From positions 248,001-312,000 of the forward strand of contig NZ_BCVH01000001.1 in NCBI RefSeq assembly GCF_001591645.1: DNA of 64,000 nucleotides. The letters are read 5' to 3'. The position numbers and the translations under genes were made by a program. The notes under the pieces are model-generated. The model saw nothing but the letters and a program-made list of their open reading frames with translations, had not been told where the DNA came from and made no database searches. The stretch is from Robertmurraya korlensis NBRC 107688. GTDB taxonomy: Bacteria; Bacillota; Bacilli; Bacillales; Cytobacillaceae. Every line of letters starts with the position of its first letter. Positions within the stretch are counted from its first letter, which is position 1. Of the stretch, positions 33,515-42,365 are shown one piece after another.

Positions 33515-34433
33515 ATATAACTTGTTTTTCATCCTTGCTAATAGAAGGTTTTTTCTTCATTGGTAGTTCCGCAAAGATCATCCCAGCAAAAATACAGAAA
33601 CAGCCAAGTAATGCATGGGGTGTTAATCTTTCATTTGCCCAAACATATGCGGTTATTGCAGCAAATACAGGCTCCATCGCAAAGATCAAGGCTACCCTTG
33701 TTGGCGTCGTATATTTTTGAAAGCTTGTTTGAGCAAAAAAGGCGATGGCCGTTGCAAAAACAGAAGTAATGATTAAAGCGATTAATACGTTCTTTTCCAG
33801 AAGGATATCTATCCGAAAGGCTAAAGAATAATCCTCAGTTAATAATGCTAACAAACCTGACAAAATAGACACTGTAAAAATCTGAATAACGGTCAGCAAC
33901 AAGGTGGGGAATTTATCACTATATCTCCCAGTAAAGATGATATGCATAGCAAAACCGATGGCACAGGCTAGAACAAGCGCATCTCCTCGATTTAATGAAG
34001 TCATATCTGTTAAAGTAAGTAGATATAATCCAATAGTTGCGATGCTCACTCCGATAATAGCATTTCTTGATGGTTTTTGTTTCAACAATAAAAGAGAAAA
34101 AAGCGGAACAAGTACTACACTTAACCCAGTAATGAAACCAGCTTTAGAGGAAGAGGTATAAAGCAGTCCAACTGTCTGGAAAGCGTATCCTGAAAATAGC
34201 CATCCCCCAAGTAATAGACCGGACGTAATAATTGAACGATTCAGTTGTTGAAGTTGTTTTCTTTCAAATACAAGTAACCATCCTCCAAGAATGAATGCAG
34301 CAAGAAAAAAGCGGATGGCATTAAACGCATTTGGCGGAAGGGTTGCAATTGCATTTTGAACGAGAACAAAGGTTGAACCCCACACAAGGGCAACCATAAG
34401 TAAACTGATATCTGCGAATAAAGACTTTTTCAT
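33513..34433 (-). CDS. EamA/DMT-family transporter
   Basis: 306-aa membrane protein with ten helices in two EamA repeats; substrate unknown. Start ATG 34433 with GAACGAGGA just upstream. The longer frame from 34490 would overlap the end of ypdQ and is rejected. It follows ypdQ by 19 bases, so the two are probably co-transcribed. It differs clearly from the transporter at 19.4 kb and is not a recent duplicate. Confidence 0.87.
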   Translation of the reverse strand: MKKSLFADISLLMVALVWGSTFVLVQNAIATLPPNAFNAIRFFLAAFILGGWLLVFERKQLQQLNRSIITSGLLLGGWLFSGYAFQTVGLLYTSSSKAGFITGLSVVLVPLFSLLLLKQKPSRNAIIGVSIATIGLYLLTLTDMTSLNRGDALVLACAIGFAMHIIFTGRYSDKFPTLLLTVIQIFTVSILSGLLALLTEDYSLAFRIDILLEKNVLIALIITSVFATAIAFFAQTSFQKYTTPTRVALIFAMEPVFAAITAYVWANERLTPHALLGCFCIFAGMIFAELPMKKKPSISKDEKQVI

Positions 34434-34452
34434 ATATCCTCGTTCTCCTTGA

Positions 34453-34842
34453 TCATTCGTTTTTTCGGATAGCAGCTCGAGCAAGTTCATCTGCTGTTTT
34501 ATTTTCTATACTTGGTATCCATTTCATAAAAAATAAATCAAATTCTTTTGTAAGAGATAATGCCTCCTCGAGTAAGGGAGCATATTGCTTGTTTTTTACG
34601 AATTCCTTTTCAACTCCTCGGTTTACAAGTTCCGAGTCCGTTCGAAAGGAGAGTACTCTAAATCCATTCTTTTTACATATTTTTAATGCTTCAATAAAAG
34701 CATAATATTCAGCTTCGTGATTGCTCATTACACCTAATGGGATGGAATATCGTTCTACTTTGCCATTCGCTTTAATAAAGATACCAGCACCACTAGGTCC
34801 TGGGTTGCCAGCACTAGCACCATCTATGTATACTTCAATCAT
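34453..34842 (-). CDS. ypdQ: RNase HI-fold protein (YpdQ-like)
   Basis: 129 aa RNase H-fold protein resembling B. subtilis YpdQ. The four acidic residues expected for metal catalysis are present: D7 (YIDGA), E45 (NHEAEY), D69 (FRTDSE) and D118 (KTADELA). The compact form lacks the basic protrusion of E. coli RNase HI. Activity cannot be decided from sequence. Confidence 0.85.
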   Translation of the reverse strand: MIEVYIDGASAGNPGPSGAGIFIKANGKVERYSIPLGVMSNHEAEYYAFIEALKICKKNGFRVLSFRTDSELVNRGVEKEFVKNKQYAPLLEEALSLTKEFDLFFMKWIPSIENKTADELARAAIRKNE

Positions 34843-35068
34843 TGATTTCCTCCAATAAACGATATTTTTACATAGTATAAGCTAGTTTAACATATTTTTA
34901 AAATAAACATATGAATGGCCAGAAAAAAAGAGTCACAGATTAAAAATGACTATCTTTTGTAATTTTTCCTTTAAAAAGGAAATGATAAAAACATCCTATG
35001 TAAAAACGTAAAATAAATAGTACCTTTGAATGTGAAAAGCAGCAACGCATAAAGAGAGGATGAAAAGC

Positions 35069-35728
35069 ATGAAATATAAATTAGAGTATAAATATCGGAT
35101 CAAAAATATTGACCCATTGGCTTTAACTTCAAACAATTTTTTGGCAGCTGAGGATGCGATAATAGCAGGTGAGGAGCTTGAAAAAACAGGAAAAGTGTTT
35201 GATCTAGAGTTTCATGACGAGATGGGCTCAACTTGGACACTTAAGGAAATGAAAAAGTTAACCGAAGAAATTGAGGAAGAACCTCATGATGTCATAGTCT
35301 ACTTTGACGGGGGACATGACATAAACAGCAATCGTGCTGGTATTGGCGCGGTCATTTATTATAAACAAGGAAAAAAGAAATTCCGTCTTCGTGCAAATGA
35401 AGTAATTGATGAGATGGAGACAAATAATGAAGCGGAATATGCAGCTTTGTACTTTGCCCTTGACTTACTAGAGGAACTCGGAGTCACTAAACTCCCTTGT
35501 GATATTAAAGGAGATTCACAGGTGGTATTAAAACAATTGGAAGGAGAATGGCCGTGCTACGAGGAAAATTTGAATCGGTGGCTTGATCGGATTGAAGAGA
35601 AAATAAAAAAATTAGGATTACTCCCTCGTTATGAAGCCATCTCCAGAAAAGATAATAAAGAGAGTGACAAATTGGCCACTCAGGCTTTAGAAGGGAAGTC
35701 TATACATAGTAAAATGCAGGTGATTTAA
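35069..35728 (+). CDS. ypeP: RNase HI-like protein with N-terminal extension (YpeP)
   Basis: 219 aa: about 70 residues of a small alpha/beta N-terminal domain and then an RNase H domain with D80 (YFDGG), the Glu of NNEAEY, the Asp of KGDSQV and the Asp of ESDKLA, so all four metal ligands are kept. ATG 35069 is preferred; ATG 35060 lies too close to AGAGAGG. Followed 15 bases later by ypeQ, as in B. subtilis. Confidence 0.85.
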   Translation: MKYKLEYKYRIKNIDPLALTSNNFLAAEDAIIAGEELEKTGKVFDLEFHDEMGSTWTLKEMKKLTEEIEEEPHDVIVYFDGGHDINSNRAGIGAVIYYKQGKKKFRLRANEVIDEMETNNEAEYAALYFALDLLEELGVTKLPCDIKGDSQVVLKQLEGEWPCYEENLNRWLDRIEEKIKKLGLLPRYEAISRKDNKESDKLATQALEGKSIHSKMQVI

Positions 35729-35743
35729 TAAAAGGTGGGGATT

Positions 35744-35923
35744 ATGCTGGGTAGGCAACAAATATTAAGAGAAGTGGAAGAGTTGATGGTACGATATTGT
35801 AAGGAGTGTTTCCTACATAAGCATCACAAAGATGAAAAGGGGAGAAGATACGCCCATCGATTTTGTATTACTAGCTGTACGGTAGGGGAAAAAATTAAAG
35901 ATATGGGGAAAAGGCTTTCTTGA
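35744..35923 (+). CDS. ypeQ: YpeQ-like zinc-finger protein
   Basis: 59 aa with CKEC, a His-rich loop (HKHH) and a second pair FCITSC, a likely single zinc site. Basic overall, so nucleic-acid binding is possible. ATG 35744 with AAAGGTGGGG upstream. Co-transcribed with ypeP. Confidence 0.8.
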   Translation: MLGRQQILREVEELMVRYCKECFLHKHHKDEKGRRYAHRFCITSCTVGEKIKDMGKRLS

Positions 35924-35929
35924 CTAAAC

Positions 35930-35959
35930 AAATAAATAAAGGCTGGCAATAAGCCAGCC
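35930..35959 (-). terminator. Terminator of cspD
   Basis: Perfect stem GGCTGGC/GCCAGCC with loop AATAA; the minus strand continues into TTTATTTATTTG. Confidence 0.8.
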
Positions 35960-35977
35960 TGCTAGTATTATATTGGA

Positions 35978-36178
35978 TTATAGCTTAACTACGTTAGAAG
36001 CTTGTGGTCCACGGTTTCCTTCAACGATTTCAAAAGAAACTTCTTGACCTTCTTCTAATGACTTAAAGCCCTCACCTTGGATTGCTGAGAAGTGTACGAA
36101 TACATCGTCTCCACCTTCAACTTCGATAAATCCAAAGCCCTTTTCATTGTTGAACCATTTTACTTTACCGTTTTGCAT
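35978..36178 (-). CDS. cspD: Cold-shock protein
   Basis: 66-aa single cold-shock domain with RNP1 KGFGFIEV and RNP2 VFVHF; binds single-stranded RNA/DNA as an RNA chaperone. ATG 36178 with AGGAGG upstream. The frame is open further upstream, but that part is the leader. Identity as cspD rather than cspB/cspC follows from the position beside ypeQ. Confidence 0.93.
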   Translation of the reverse strand: MQNGKVKWFNNEKGFGFIEVEGGDDVFVHFSAIQGEGFKSLEEGQEVSFEIVEGNRGPQASNVVKL

Positions 36179-36331
36179 ATAAACTTTTCCTCCTAAGCCT
36201 TTCAAGACACATAAGGTCCCCAAGTATATATTACCATCAAACCGAACATATTTAACTATATGTAACAAGTAAGGAAATATATTCTGATTAATGATGATTC
36301 TAATATACACGAAAAATATGTGAATAGTCAA
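36179..36331 (-). promoter_or_regulatory. Promoter and long leader of cspD
   Basis: On the minus strand TTGACT (36331-36326), 18-base spacer and TATATT (36307-36302) give a SigA promoter. The transcript would have a ~115-nt AT-rich 5' leader, as is usual for cold-shock genes. No ORF lies in it; the rest of the gap to 36482 holds only the HD-GYP promoter region. Confidence 0.6.
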
Positions 36332-36482
36332 TAAATTAGAGCTAGAATTTCACTCATTTTGAAAGACTTTCCACCTATTAGGATCTCATATTTAAAAATG
36401 GAAAAAATACCTATTCTACTATAAAGGAATTTGATATGATTTAAATAGATTCATATCCTTAATAGAAGAAGAGGGATGAGCA

Positions 36483-37436
36483 ATGGAGACAGAGCATTTA
36501 ACTGTTCAAGAGATTGATGACATTCTCGAGAATTTTAGCAACAAAGCTAAAGAGCAGATAAAGTATGGCTACTCGAATAAAGAAGCAATAAAGATGATTA
36601 CCTCCAAGATCAATGAAGCATCAAAAAAAGTGGAACTGATTTTTTCAAAGTTAATGCTTGGTGAAGAATTAAGTTTAAGTAATATAGAAAAAGAAATCCT
36701 TCCTGTTATATCTCAAGCTTCAGAAATCCCTCATATATATTATTTATTTTATGATCTAAATAAAATGGAAGAATATACATACAGACATACCATAGGAGTT
36801 GGAATCATCTCTTTGATGATTGGGAAATGGTTAAAGCTCTCTGAAGAAGAACTGACAGAATTGGCTATGGGAGCAACCTTGCATGATATTGGTAAAACAA
36901 GAATTGACCCTACTATCTTAAATAAGAAAGGAAAGCTTACGAAGGAAGAATACGAGGAGATACAGCTTCATACTAGCTATGGGTATGAAATCCTTCGTAA
37001 AGTAGATCAATTAAGTGACCGGGTGGCTCTCGTGGCTCTTCATCATCATGAGAGGGAGGACGGAAGAGGATATCCAAAGGGGCTTGTAAGCAATCAAATT
37101 GATCTATATTCAAAAATTGTTGCGATAGCTGATATGTTTCATGCGATGTTATCTAGACGTTCTTATCAAGAGCCTTTGCCTTTTTATACGGTCTTAAGAC
37201 AGCTTCAAGATCATGCATTCGGAATGTTGGATGCTAATATTACGCTTTTATTCCTCTATAAATTGATGGATAGTATTATTGGTCGATCAGTTATGTTGAG
37301 TGACGGTAGTGTGGGGAAAATTATAATGGTTGATCGGTATGATCCTCTCCGTACCCTTGTCCAGGTAAATGATCGTATCATTGATCTCAAATTGAATCGT
37401 GAGTTAAATATTGAGAAAGTCGTAAACGACGAATAA
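36483..37436 (+). CDS. HD-GYP domain phosphodiesterase
   Basis: 317 aa. HD-GYP domain (about 95-265) with the metal ligands HDIGKTRID and HHHEREDGRGYPKG, expected to hydrolyse cyclic di-GMP; N-terminal ~80 residues are helical without a clear sensor domain, and the C-terminal ~50 residues form a small beta domain (DGSVGKIIMVD). Cytoplasmic. The following gene is 57 bases away and likely co-transcribed. Confidence 0.9.
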   Translation: METEHLTVQEIDDILENFSNKAKEQIKYGYSNKEAIKMITSKINEASKKVELIFSKLMLGEELSLSNIEKEILPVISQASEIPHIYYLFYDLNKMEEYTYRHTIGVGIISLMIGKWLKLSEEELTELAMGATLHDIGKTRIDPTILNKKGKLTKEEYEEIQLHTSYGYEILRKVDQLSDRVALVALHHHEREDGRGYPKGLVSNQIDLYSKIVAIADMFHAMLSRRSYQEPLPFYTVLRQLQDHAFGMLDANITLLFLYKLMDSIIGRSVMLSDGSVGKIIMVDRYDPLRTLVQVNDRIIDLKLNRELNIEKVVNDE

Positions 37437-37493
37437 GGTGTAAGCTCTAGCATATATTTTTAGAAGGTAAATTTGAAATATGAGGGTGAGGAC

Positions 37494-37781
37494 ATGTACC
37501 GATTTTCCATTGATAAAGAGGATTGGATTTTACGATTCTCTCCCAATATCCAAATTCCAAAAGATGTACAGTTAACAATAGTGAATTGGATTATTCAGTT
37601 AGGAAATCTTCTCCCATCTTATGCGCATGGCCAGTCCTTTCTTATTAAAAGTGAAGAAGAAGGAATCATCGTTTTTAATGTTGAAAAAGTACCTTCACTT
37701 ATCCTCACTGTGTCTAACATAATACCTAAAGAAAAATGTTTTCAACAAAAGGGAAAACTAATTAATCATTGGAAATGGTAA
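37494..37781 (+). CDS. Hypothetical protein
   Basis: 95 aa, start ATG 37494 with GAGGGTGAGG upstream. Mixed alpha/beta, Trp-rich, no cysteine pair, no signal peptide. Not recognised. Its position behind the HD-GYP gene and before a terminator suggests a two-gene unit. Confidence 0.65.
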   Translation: MYRFSIDKEDWILRFSPNIQIPKDVQLTIVNWIIQLGNLLPSYAHGQSFLIKSEEEGIIVFNVEKVPSLILTVSNIIPKEKCFQQKGKLINHWKW

Positions 37782-37783
37782 TT

Positions 37784-37808
37784 CGGCCTCATGTGGCCGT
37801 TTTTTTTA
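37784..37808 (+). terminator. Terminator after the HD-GYP unit
   Basis: Stem CGGCC/GGCCG with loop TCATGT followed by nine T. Confidence 0.75.
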
Positions 37809-37970
37809 TTTTATTTAAGGATTTACCTTATTTGATTTGGTTATTTTGACTAAAAGGGAATAAATATTTAGTTGAAATGCCAATGACTTGATAGAATAAT
37901 CAAACTATAATAAAAAGGAAATGTGATGAAAGCTGACATAGAAAGGAACATCCTGAAGGAGGAAAAGGGT

Positions 37971-39164
37971 ATGGATGACAACTGGAATGCGTTTATAAAC
38001 GACCACCTAAATATTAAACAAACGGAATCAGGTCCATTAAAAGGACTTTCCTTTGGTGTAAAGGATGTCTTTGATATTAAGGGTTATCGGAGCAGTGCGG
38101 GGAATCCGGATTGGTTACAGTCTCATCAGGCTTCTAAGGGACACGCACCTATTATTAACCAACTGTTAGAGCAAGGAGCCTGCCTTAAAGGCACGACTCA
38201 TACCGATGAATTAATGTACAGCTTGAACGGCGAAAATTTTCATTATGGGACACCAGTTAATCCAAGGTCGGCAAATCGTATACCTGGTGGATCTTCAAGT
38301 GGTTCTGCTGTGGCGGTAGCTGCTAGGTTAGTGGATTTTGCACTTGGGACTGATACAGGAGGTTCCATTCGTGTTCCTTCATCTTATTGTGGGATATTTG
38401 GTTTCAGGCCGACACATGGGGTTGTTGGTAGTAAAGGAGTAATTCCTCTTGCCAAAACCTTTGATACTGTTGGCTGGATGACAAGAGACCCAAACTTACT
38501 GCTTGCAGTAGGCGAGGTTCTTATACATGAAGGAACGAATGATCAGGAGGGATTTCCCTCTTTGTTTTTTGAAAATGAAGCATGGTCATATGTAGATAAC
38601 CAAACAAAAGATAGTTACCTAAAGATTATTGAGATTTTAAAAGAAAACTTTAGCACACAATATGTGAACCTTACAAAGGGTGGACTGGCAAACTGGGCGG
38701 ATTTATTCAGGAATATCCAAGGTATCGAGATTTGGCAGGAACATGGGGATTGGATAAACAGTGTGAAACCTTCCTTTGGTCCAGGGATTTCTGAACGTTT
38801 TCAATGGGCAAGTACACTGAATAAAGAATACCTATGTGATTATGAGAAGCAAAGAGAGAAAATAAAGGGTCAACTGTCAGCCTTGTTAAATAGAAATGGG
38901 CTTTTAGTTATACCAACTACCCCGGGGGAGGCACCAAAGCGAAATTTATCGGTTGAAGAAATGGAACAATACCGTACCAATACAATGAAACTGACTTGTA
39001 TAGCAGGACTGGCTGGGTTTCCGCAAGTGACAATTCCTTTAGTAAAAGAGAATGGAATTCCTATTGGGCTATCCTTCATCGCGAATCACCATTCAGATTT
39101 AAAATTATTACGTTGGGTACAACAATTAACAAATAAATTAACGATAATTGGTGATGTCCATTAA
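37971..39164 (+). CDS. Amidase signature family hydrolase
   Basis: 397-aa amidase with the Ser-cisSer-Lys triad: K31 in FGVKDVFD, the Ser run S108-S110 in GGSSSGSA and nucleophile S132 in DTGGSIRVP. ATG 37971 is chosen because AAGGAGG lies about 9 bases upstream; the longer frame from 37923 would contain that site. It is the first gene of a four-gene block with an HpxW-like hydrolase, which resembles the pairing of HpxY (AtzE-like amidase) with HpxW in enterobacterial ureide/oxamate clusters. Substrate unproven. Confidence 0.85.
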   Translation: MDDNWNAFINDHLNIKQTESGPLKGLSFGVKDVFDIKGYRSSAGNPDWLQSHQASKGHAPIINQLLEQGACLKGTTHTDELMYSLNGENFHYGTPVNPRSANRIPGGSSSGSAVAVAARLVDFALGTDTGGSIRVPSSYCGIFGFRPTHGVVGSKGVIPLAKTFDTVGWMTRDPNLLLAVGEVLIHEGTNDQEGFPSLFFENEAWSYVDNQTKDSYLKIIEILKENFSTQYVNLTKGGLANWADLFRNIQGIEIWQEHGDWINSVKPSFGPGISERFQWASTLNKEYLCDYEKQREKIKGQLSALLNRNGLLVIPTTPGEAPKRNLSVEEMEQYRTNTMKLTCIAGLAGFPQVTIPLVKENGIPIGLSFIANHHSDLKLLRWVQQLTNKLTIIGDVH

Positions 39165-39237
39165 ATTTATAGCGGAAGTGACTACATAAATTTAGTAGAT
39201 TCTAGGAATTAATGAATTTCTATGGAGGGGTTACGCT

Positions 39238-40893
39238 ATGTATCAATCTTTATATTCTTCCTATCGCCCTACCACTATGGCATCGAATGGTATGATTACC
39301 ACTCCTCATTATTTAGCCTCGCAAGCAGGTATGAAAGTGCTGCAGGAGGGAGGGAACGCTATAGAAGCGGCCATTGCAGCTGCGTCCACTATCGGTGTTG
39401 TATATCCACATATGAACGGTATAGGTGGTGATAATTTTTGGTTAATTTATAATTCCCACACAAAAGAACTGAAAGCGTTAAATAGCAGTGGTCGTTCTGG
39501 TGAACTTGCAACGATTGATTTTTACAAGAAGCAAGGATTTGAAAACATCCCATCTAGAGGAGCTTTAGCTGCCAATACTATTCCGGGTGCTGTTGCGGGC
39601 TTTGAGAAGGCCTTTCGATATTCAGCCGAAAATATGAGAGGGTGTTTTCGATGGAAAGACTTGCTTACATCTTCTATTCACTATGCTAAAGAAGGGTATC
39701 CTGTTACTCCTAGTCAGGAATATTGGACCCGCGTGAATCTTGATGAAGCCGACAATCAGTTAAGGCACTTGCAGAGATACTCTGAATTTAAAAAGATATT
39801 TACAAAATCAAATGGTCTTTCCTACTGCGCGGGGGATGTAATGAAGCAACCGGATTTAGCAAGCACTTTAGAGGGAATAGCTGAAGATGGGAGCAACTTG
39901 TTTTATAAGGGGACGTTGGCCAAGGATATCACGGAAGACCTTATCGCACATGGAGGAATATTAAGAACTTATGACTTTGCTTCCCATCGATCCGATTGGG
40001 TTGAACCTATTTCGGTAGATTATCGCGGACACACTGTGTATAATCTGCCTCCTAATACACAAGGTTTTGCTTCGTTGTCCATTTTAAATATATTAAATCA
40101 TTTTGACGTACCTTCTTTGACAGAGGGTTCATCCGATTATTATCACTTGCTGATTGAAGCTACTAAACTAGCTTTTGAGGATCGTGATCAATACCTAACA
40201 GACCCTGACTTCTCACATATCCCGGTAGAGGAGCTTCTTTCCTCAAAACGAGGAAAAGAGCTGGCTCGTAAAATTATATTTAATAAAAGTAATCAATTTG
40301 AGAAGCAGTTGGATCCAAAGGGAGATACGGTGTGGCTTGGTGTAGTTGATCGCCACGGAAATTCTGTATCACTTATACAAAGCATTTACCATGAGTACGG
40401 GTCTGGTTTTATCCCTAAGAATACAGGAATTGTCTTACAAAATAGAGGAAGCTACTTTTCTCTAAATGAAAATGATGTGAATAGTCTTCAACCAAAAAAG
40501 AGAACCTACCATACTCTCAATCCTGCGATGCTGTTTAAAGGAGGGGACCCATATTTGGTGTATGGGACGATGGGAGGAGAAGGACAGCCGCAAACCCAGG
40601 CTGCAATAGTCACAAGGATAATTGATTATCACTATCCCGTCCAAGCCGCTATTGAAGCTCCAAGATGGTTATATGGCCGTACATGGGGGGCTGAATCTAA
40701 TAGTGTGAAAATAGAAGGAAGAATCTCTAGTGATATCTGTGAAGAACTAAAGGACAGAGGGCATGAACTGGAGAGAGTTTCTGATTTTAGTGATGTTATG
40801 GGTCATGCAGGTGCGATATTAATCCATCCGGATAGCAAGATAAGGTATGGTGGTGCAGACCCGCGTGGGGATGGTGTGGCACTTGGTTACTAG
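39238..40893 (+). CDS. Gamma-glutamyltransferase-family hydrolase (HpxW-like)
   Basis: 551-aa Ntn-hydrolase of the GGT superfamily. Self-cleavage before a Thr creates the two subunits; the probable nucleophile is T364 in GDTVWLGVVD, which lacks the TTH of true GGT. GGNAIEAAIAAA, NGIGGDNFW and GTMGGEGQPQTQ are the conserved family blocks. No signal peptide is seen, so it is intracellular, unlike secreted GGT. Such proteins include oxamate amidohydrolase HpxW; the ureide genes nearby favour that type. GGAGGGG precedes the start. Confidence 0.82.
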   Translation: MYQSLYSSYRPTTMASNGMITTPHYLASQAGMKVLQEGGNAIEAAIAAASTIGVVYPHMNGIGGDNFWLIYNSHTKELKALNSSGRSGELATIDFYKKQGFENIPSRGALAANTIPGAVAGFEKAFRYSAENMRGCFRWKDLLTSSIHYAKEGYPVTPSQEYWTRVNLDEADNQLRHLQRYSEFKKIFTKSNGLSYCAGDVMKQPDLASTLEGIAEDGSNLFYKGTLAKDITEDLIAHGGILRTYDFASHRSDWVEPISVDYRGHTVYNLPPNTQGFASLSILNILNHFDVPSLTEGSSDYYHLLIEATKLAFEDRDQYLTDPDFSHIPVEELLSSKRGKELARKIIFNKSNQFEKQLDPKGDTVWLGVVDRHGNSVSLIQSIYHEYGSGFIPKNTGIVLQNRGSYFSLNENDVNSLQPKKRTYHTLNPAMLFKGGDPYLVYGTMGGEGQPQTQAAIVTRIIDYHYPVQAAIEAPRWLYGRTWGAESNSVKIEGRISSDICEELKDRGHELERVSDFSDVMGHAGAILIHPDSKIRYGGADPRGDGVALGY

Positions 40894-40940
40894 CGAAAGA
40901 ATGTACGTAGCCCGACTACAGAAAGTAGGTGTACTATAAT

Positions 40941-41522
40941 ATGAGACTACAATGGGATATTTTTATCGCATTTTTTAGGTCAGGGATGTTAGGGTTTGGT
41001 GGTGGTCCCTCTACGATTCCTCTTGTACATAAAGAGGTGGTGGGGACATTTAAATGGATGAATGATCAGGAGTTTAGTGATGTATTGGCGTTAGGGAATT
41101 CTCTCCCGGGACCGATAGCAACGAAAATGGCAGGATATATAGGTTACCGGGTGGGAGGGATTAGGGGGATGTTTAATGCTGTAATTGCTACTGTCCTACC
41201 AACCATTCTATTAATGCTATTTTTATTAACTTCACTTAATAAAGTAAAGGATCATCCAAGGGTTGAAGGAATGACTAATGGGGTCGTCCCTATTGTTGGA
41301 GTCATGATGGCCACGTTAACCTGGGATTTTATTAAAAAAACAAAAAAAGGATTTGGCTGGAAGAAGGGCGTTTTTCTTCTGTTAGGAAGCTTTATCGTGA
41401 TGGAAATTTTAAGTGTCCACCCAGGAATTGTTATAGGAGGACTATTAGTTATAGCAGTTACCATGTCTGAAAAGAAGGAAAAAATAGAAATTAAAGTCAA
41501 AGGAAATAGTGAGAGTCTATGA
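40941..41522 (+). CDS. CHR-family transporter, first half of a pair
   Basis: 193-aa membrane protein of the chromate ion transporter superfamily, single-domain short form. Signatures GFGGGPSTIPLVH and ALGNSLPGPIATKMAGYIGY are present. It overlaps its partner by 4 bases (ATGA), so the two form a heterodimer-type pair. No chromate or sulphate gene is near; the genomic context points to an organic anion of the ureide pathway. Confidence 0.85.
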   Translation: MRLQWDIFIAFFRSGMLGFGGGPSTIPLVHKEVVGTFKWMNDQEFSDVLALGNSLPGPIATKMAGYIGYRVGGIRGMFNAVIATVLPTILLMLFLLTSLNKVKDHPRVEGMTNGVVPIVGVMMATLTWDFIKKTKKGFGWKKGVFLLLGSFIVMEILSVHPGIVIGGLLVIAVTMSEKKEKIEIKVKGNSESL

Positions 41523-42049
41523 TCTACAAACAAATTTTCATTGCATTTTTCATTCCTGGTATTATTGGATATGGAGGCGGCCCGGCTTCCATTCCCTTAA
41601 TTGAACATGAAGTGGTTAGTCGTTATGGTTGGATGACGACAAGTGAATTTAGTGAAGTATTAGCATTGGGAAATTCGTTACCTGGACCAATCGCGACTAA
41701 AATGGCTGGTTATATTGGTTATGAAGTAGGGGGAGTGCTTGGTGCGGTTGCGGGCGTTCTCGCTACGATTGCCCCTTCATTATTTATCATGATTGTCCTA
41801 CTAAGGTTGATATTCAAGTACAAAGATTCGCCGAAAGTAAAAAGATTATCAATGTTTGTCCTGCCAGCAGTAGCTGTTTTGATGGCCAGTCTTACTTTTG
41901 ATTTTTTCCGAACCTCCTACTCTTCAAATGGTTTATGGCCAACCTTTGTGATTGCTATTGTAAGTCTTTTGCTCATCCAAAGGTGGAAGGTGCACCCTGC
42001 CTTTGTAATAGTTGGAGGGTTAGCAGCAGGCGCCATTTTCCTAAGTTAA
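41519..42049 (+). CDS. CHR-family transporter, second half of a pair
   Basis: 176-aa partner with the same signatures, GYGGGPASIPLIEHE and ALGNSLPGPIATKMAGYIGY. About five or six helices. The near-identical 20-residue core in both halves suggests an old tandem duplication. Ends shortly before a strong terminator, which closes the amidase-hydrolase-transporter block. Confidence 0.85.
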   Translation: MIYKQIFIAFFIPGIIGYGGGPASIPLIEHEVVSRYGWMTTSEFSEVLALGNSLPGPIATKMAGYIGYEVGGVLGAVAGVLATIAPSLFIMIVLLRLIFKYKDSPKVKRLSMFVLPAVAVLMASLTFDFFRTSYSSNGLWPTFVIAIVSLLLIQRWKVHPAFVIVGGLAAGAIFLS

Positions 42050-42070
42050 TAGATTAAAAATAAGTAAGCT

Positions 42071-42100
42071 AAACCCCAGTGTATGTACACTGGGGTTTAT
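42071..42100 (+). terminator. Terminator of the amidase block
   Basis: Perfect 11-bp stem AAACCCCAGTG/CACTGGGGTTT with loop TATGTA and T-rich tail. Confidence 0.85.
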
Positions 42101-42195
42101 TATTGTCATTCGTTAATTTCTGCCTTTGTAAACTATGATTTAGAGCTTTGGTTAAAGTAACTAAAAAGAAATGATAAGTTTGTAAATGTTAGCTA

Positions 42196-42262
42196 ATGTC
42201 AAATTAATCTGAAAACTATATAATGAGTTTATATCACATTGTATGTTATCTTTTATAACATA
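42196..42262 (+). promoter_or_regulatory. Promoter and palindromic operator of the ABC-Rieske operon
   Basis: ATGTCA (42196-42201), 17-base spacer and TATAAT (42219-42224) form a promoter. From 42242 to 42262, just after the predicted transcription start, lies a perfect inverted repeat, TATGTTAT and ATAACATA around CTTTT, a likely repressor or regulator site. A related dyad with the same half-sites lies before uraD. The rest of the 316-base gap holds a ~100-base leader without ORFs. Confidence 0.55.
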
Positions 42263-42365
42263 TTGAGTTTTCAAAAGGGTTAAGATGAGTCATTTATTAA
42301 TCATTGTTAAATAATATTACATATTAGGGTGAGTTGCAGTCTTGAAAGTAGAAGGAGGAGTTGTA

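Noticed and set aside
39238-40893. Secreted gamma-glutamyltranspeptidase (Ggt)
   Set aside because: No signal peptide and no TTH around the nucleophile; it fits the HpxW-like branch better.
40941-42049. Chromate resistance locus
   Set aside because: CHR-family proteins, but no chrB regulator, chromate reductase or sulphur genes nearby; the operon is with amidase and HpxW-like genes.
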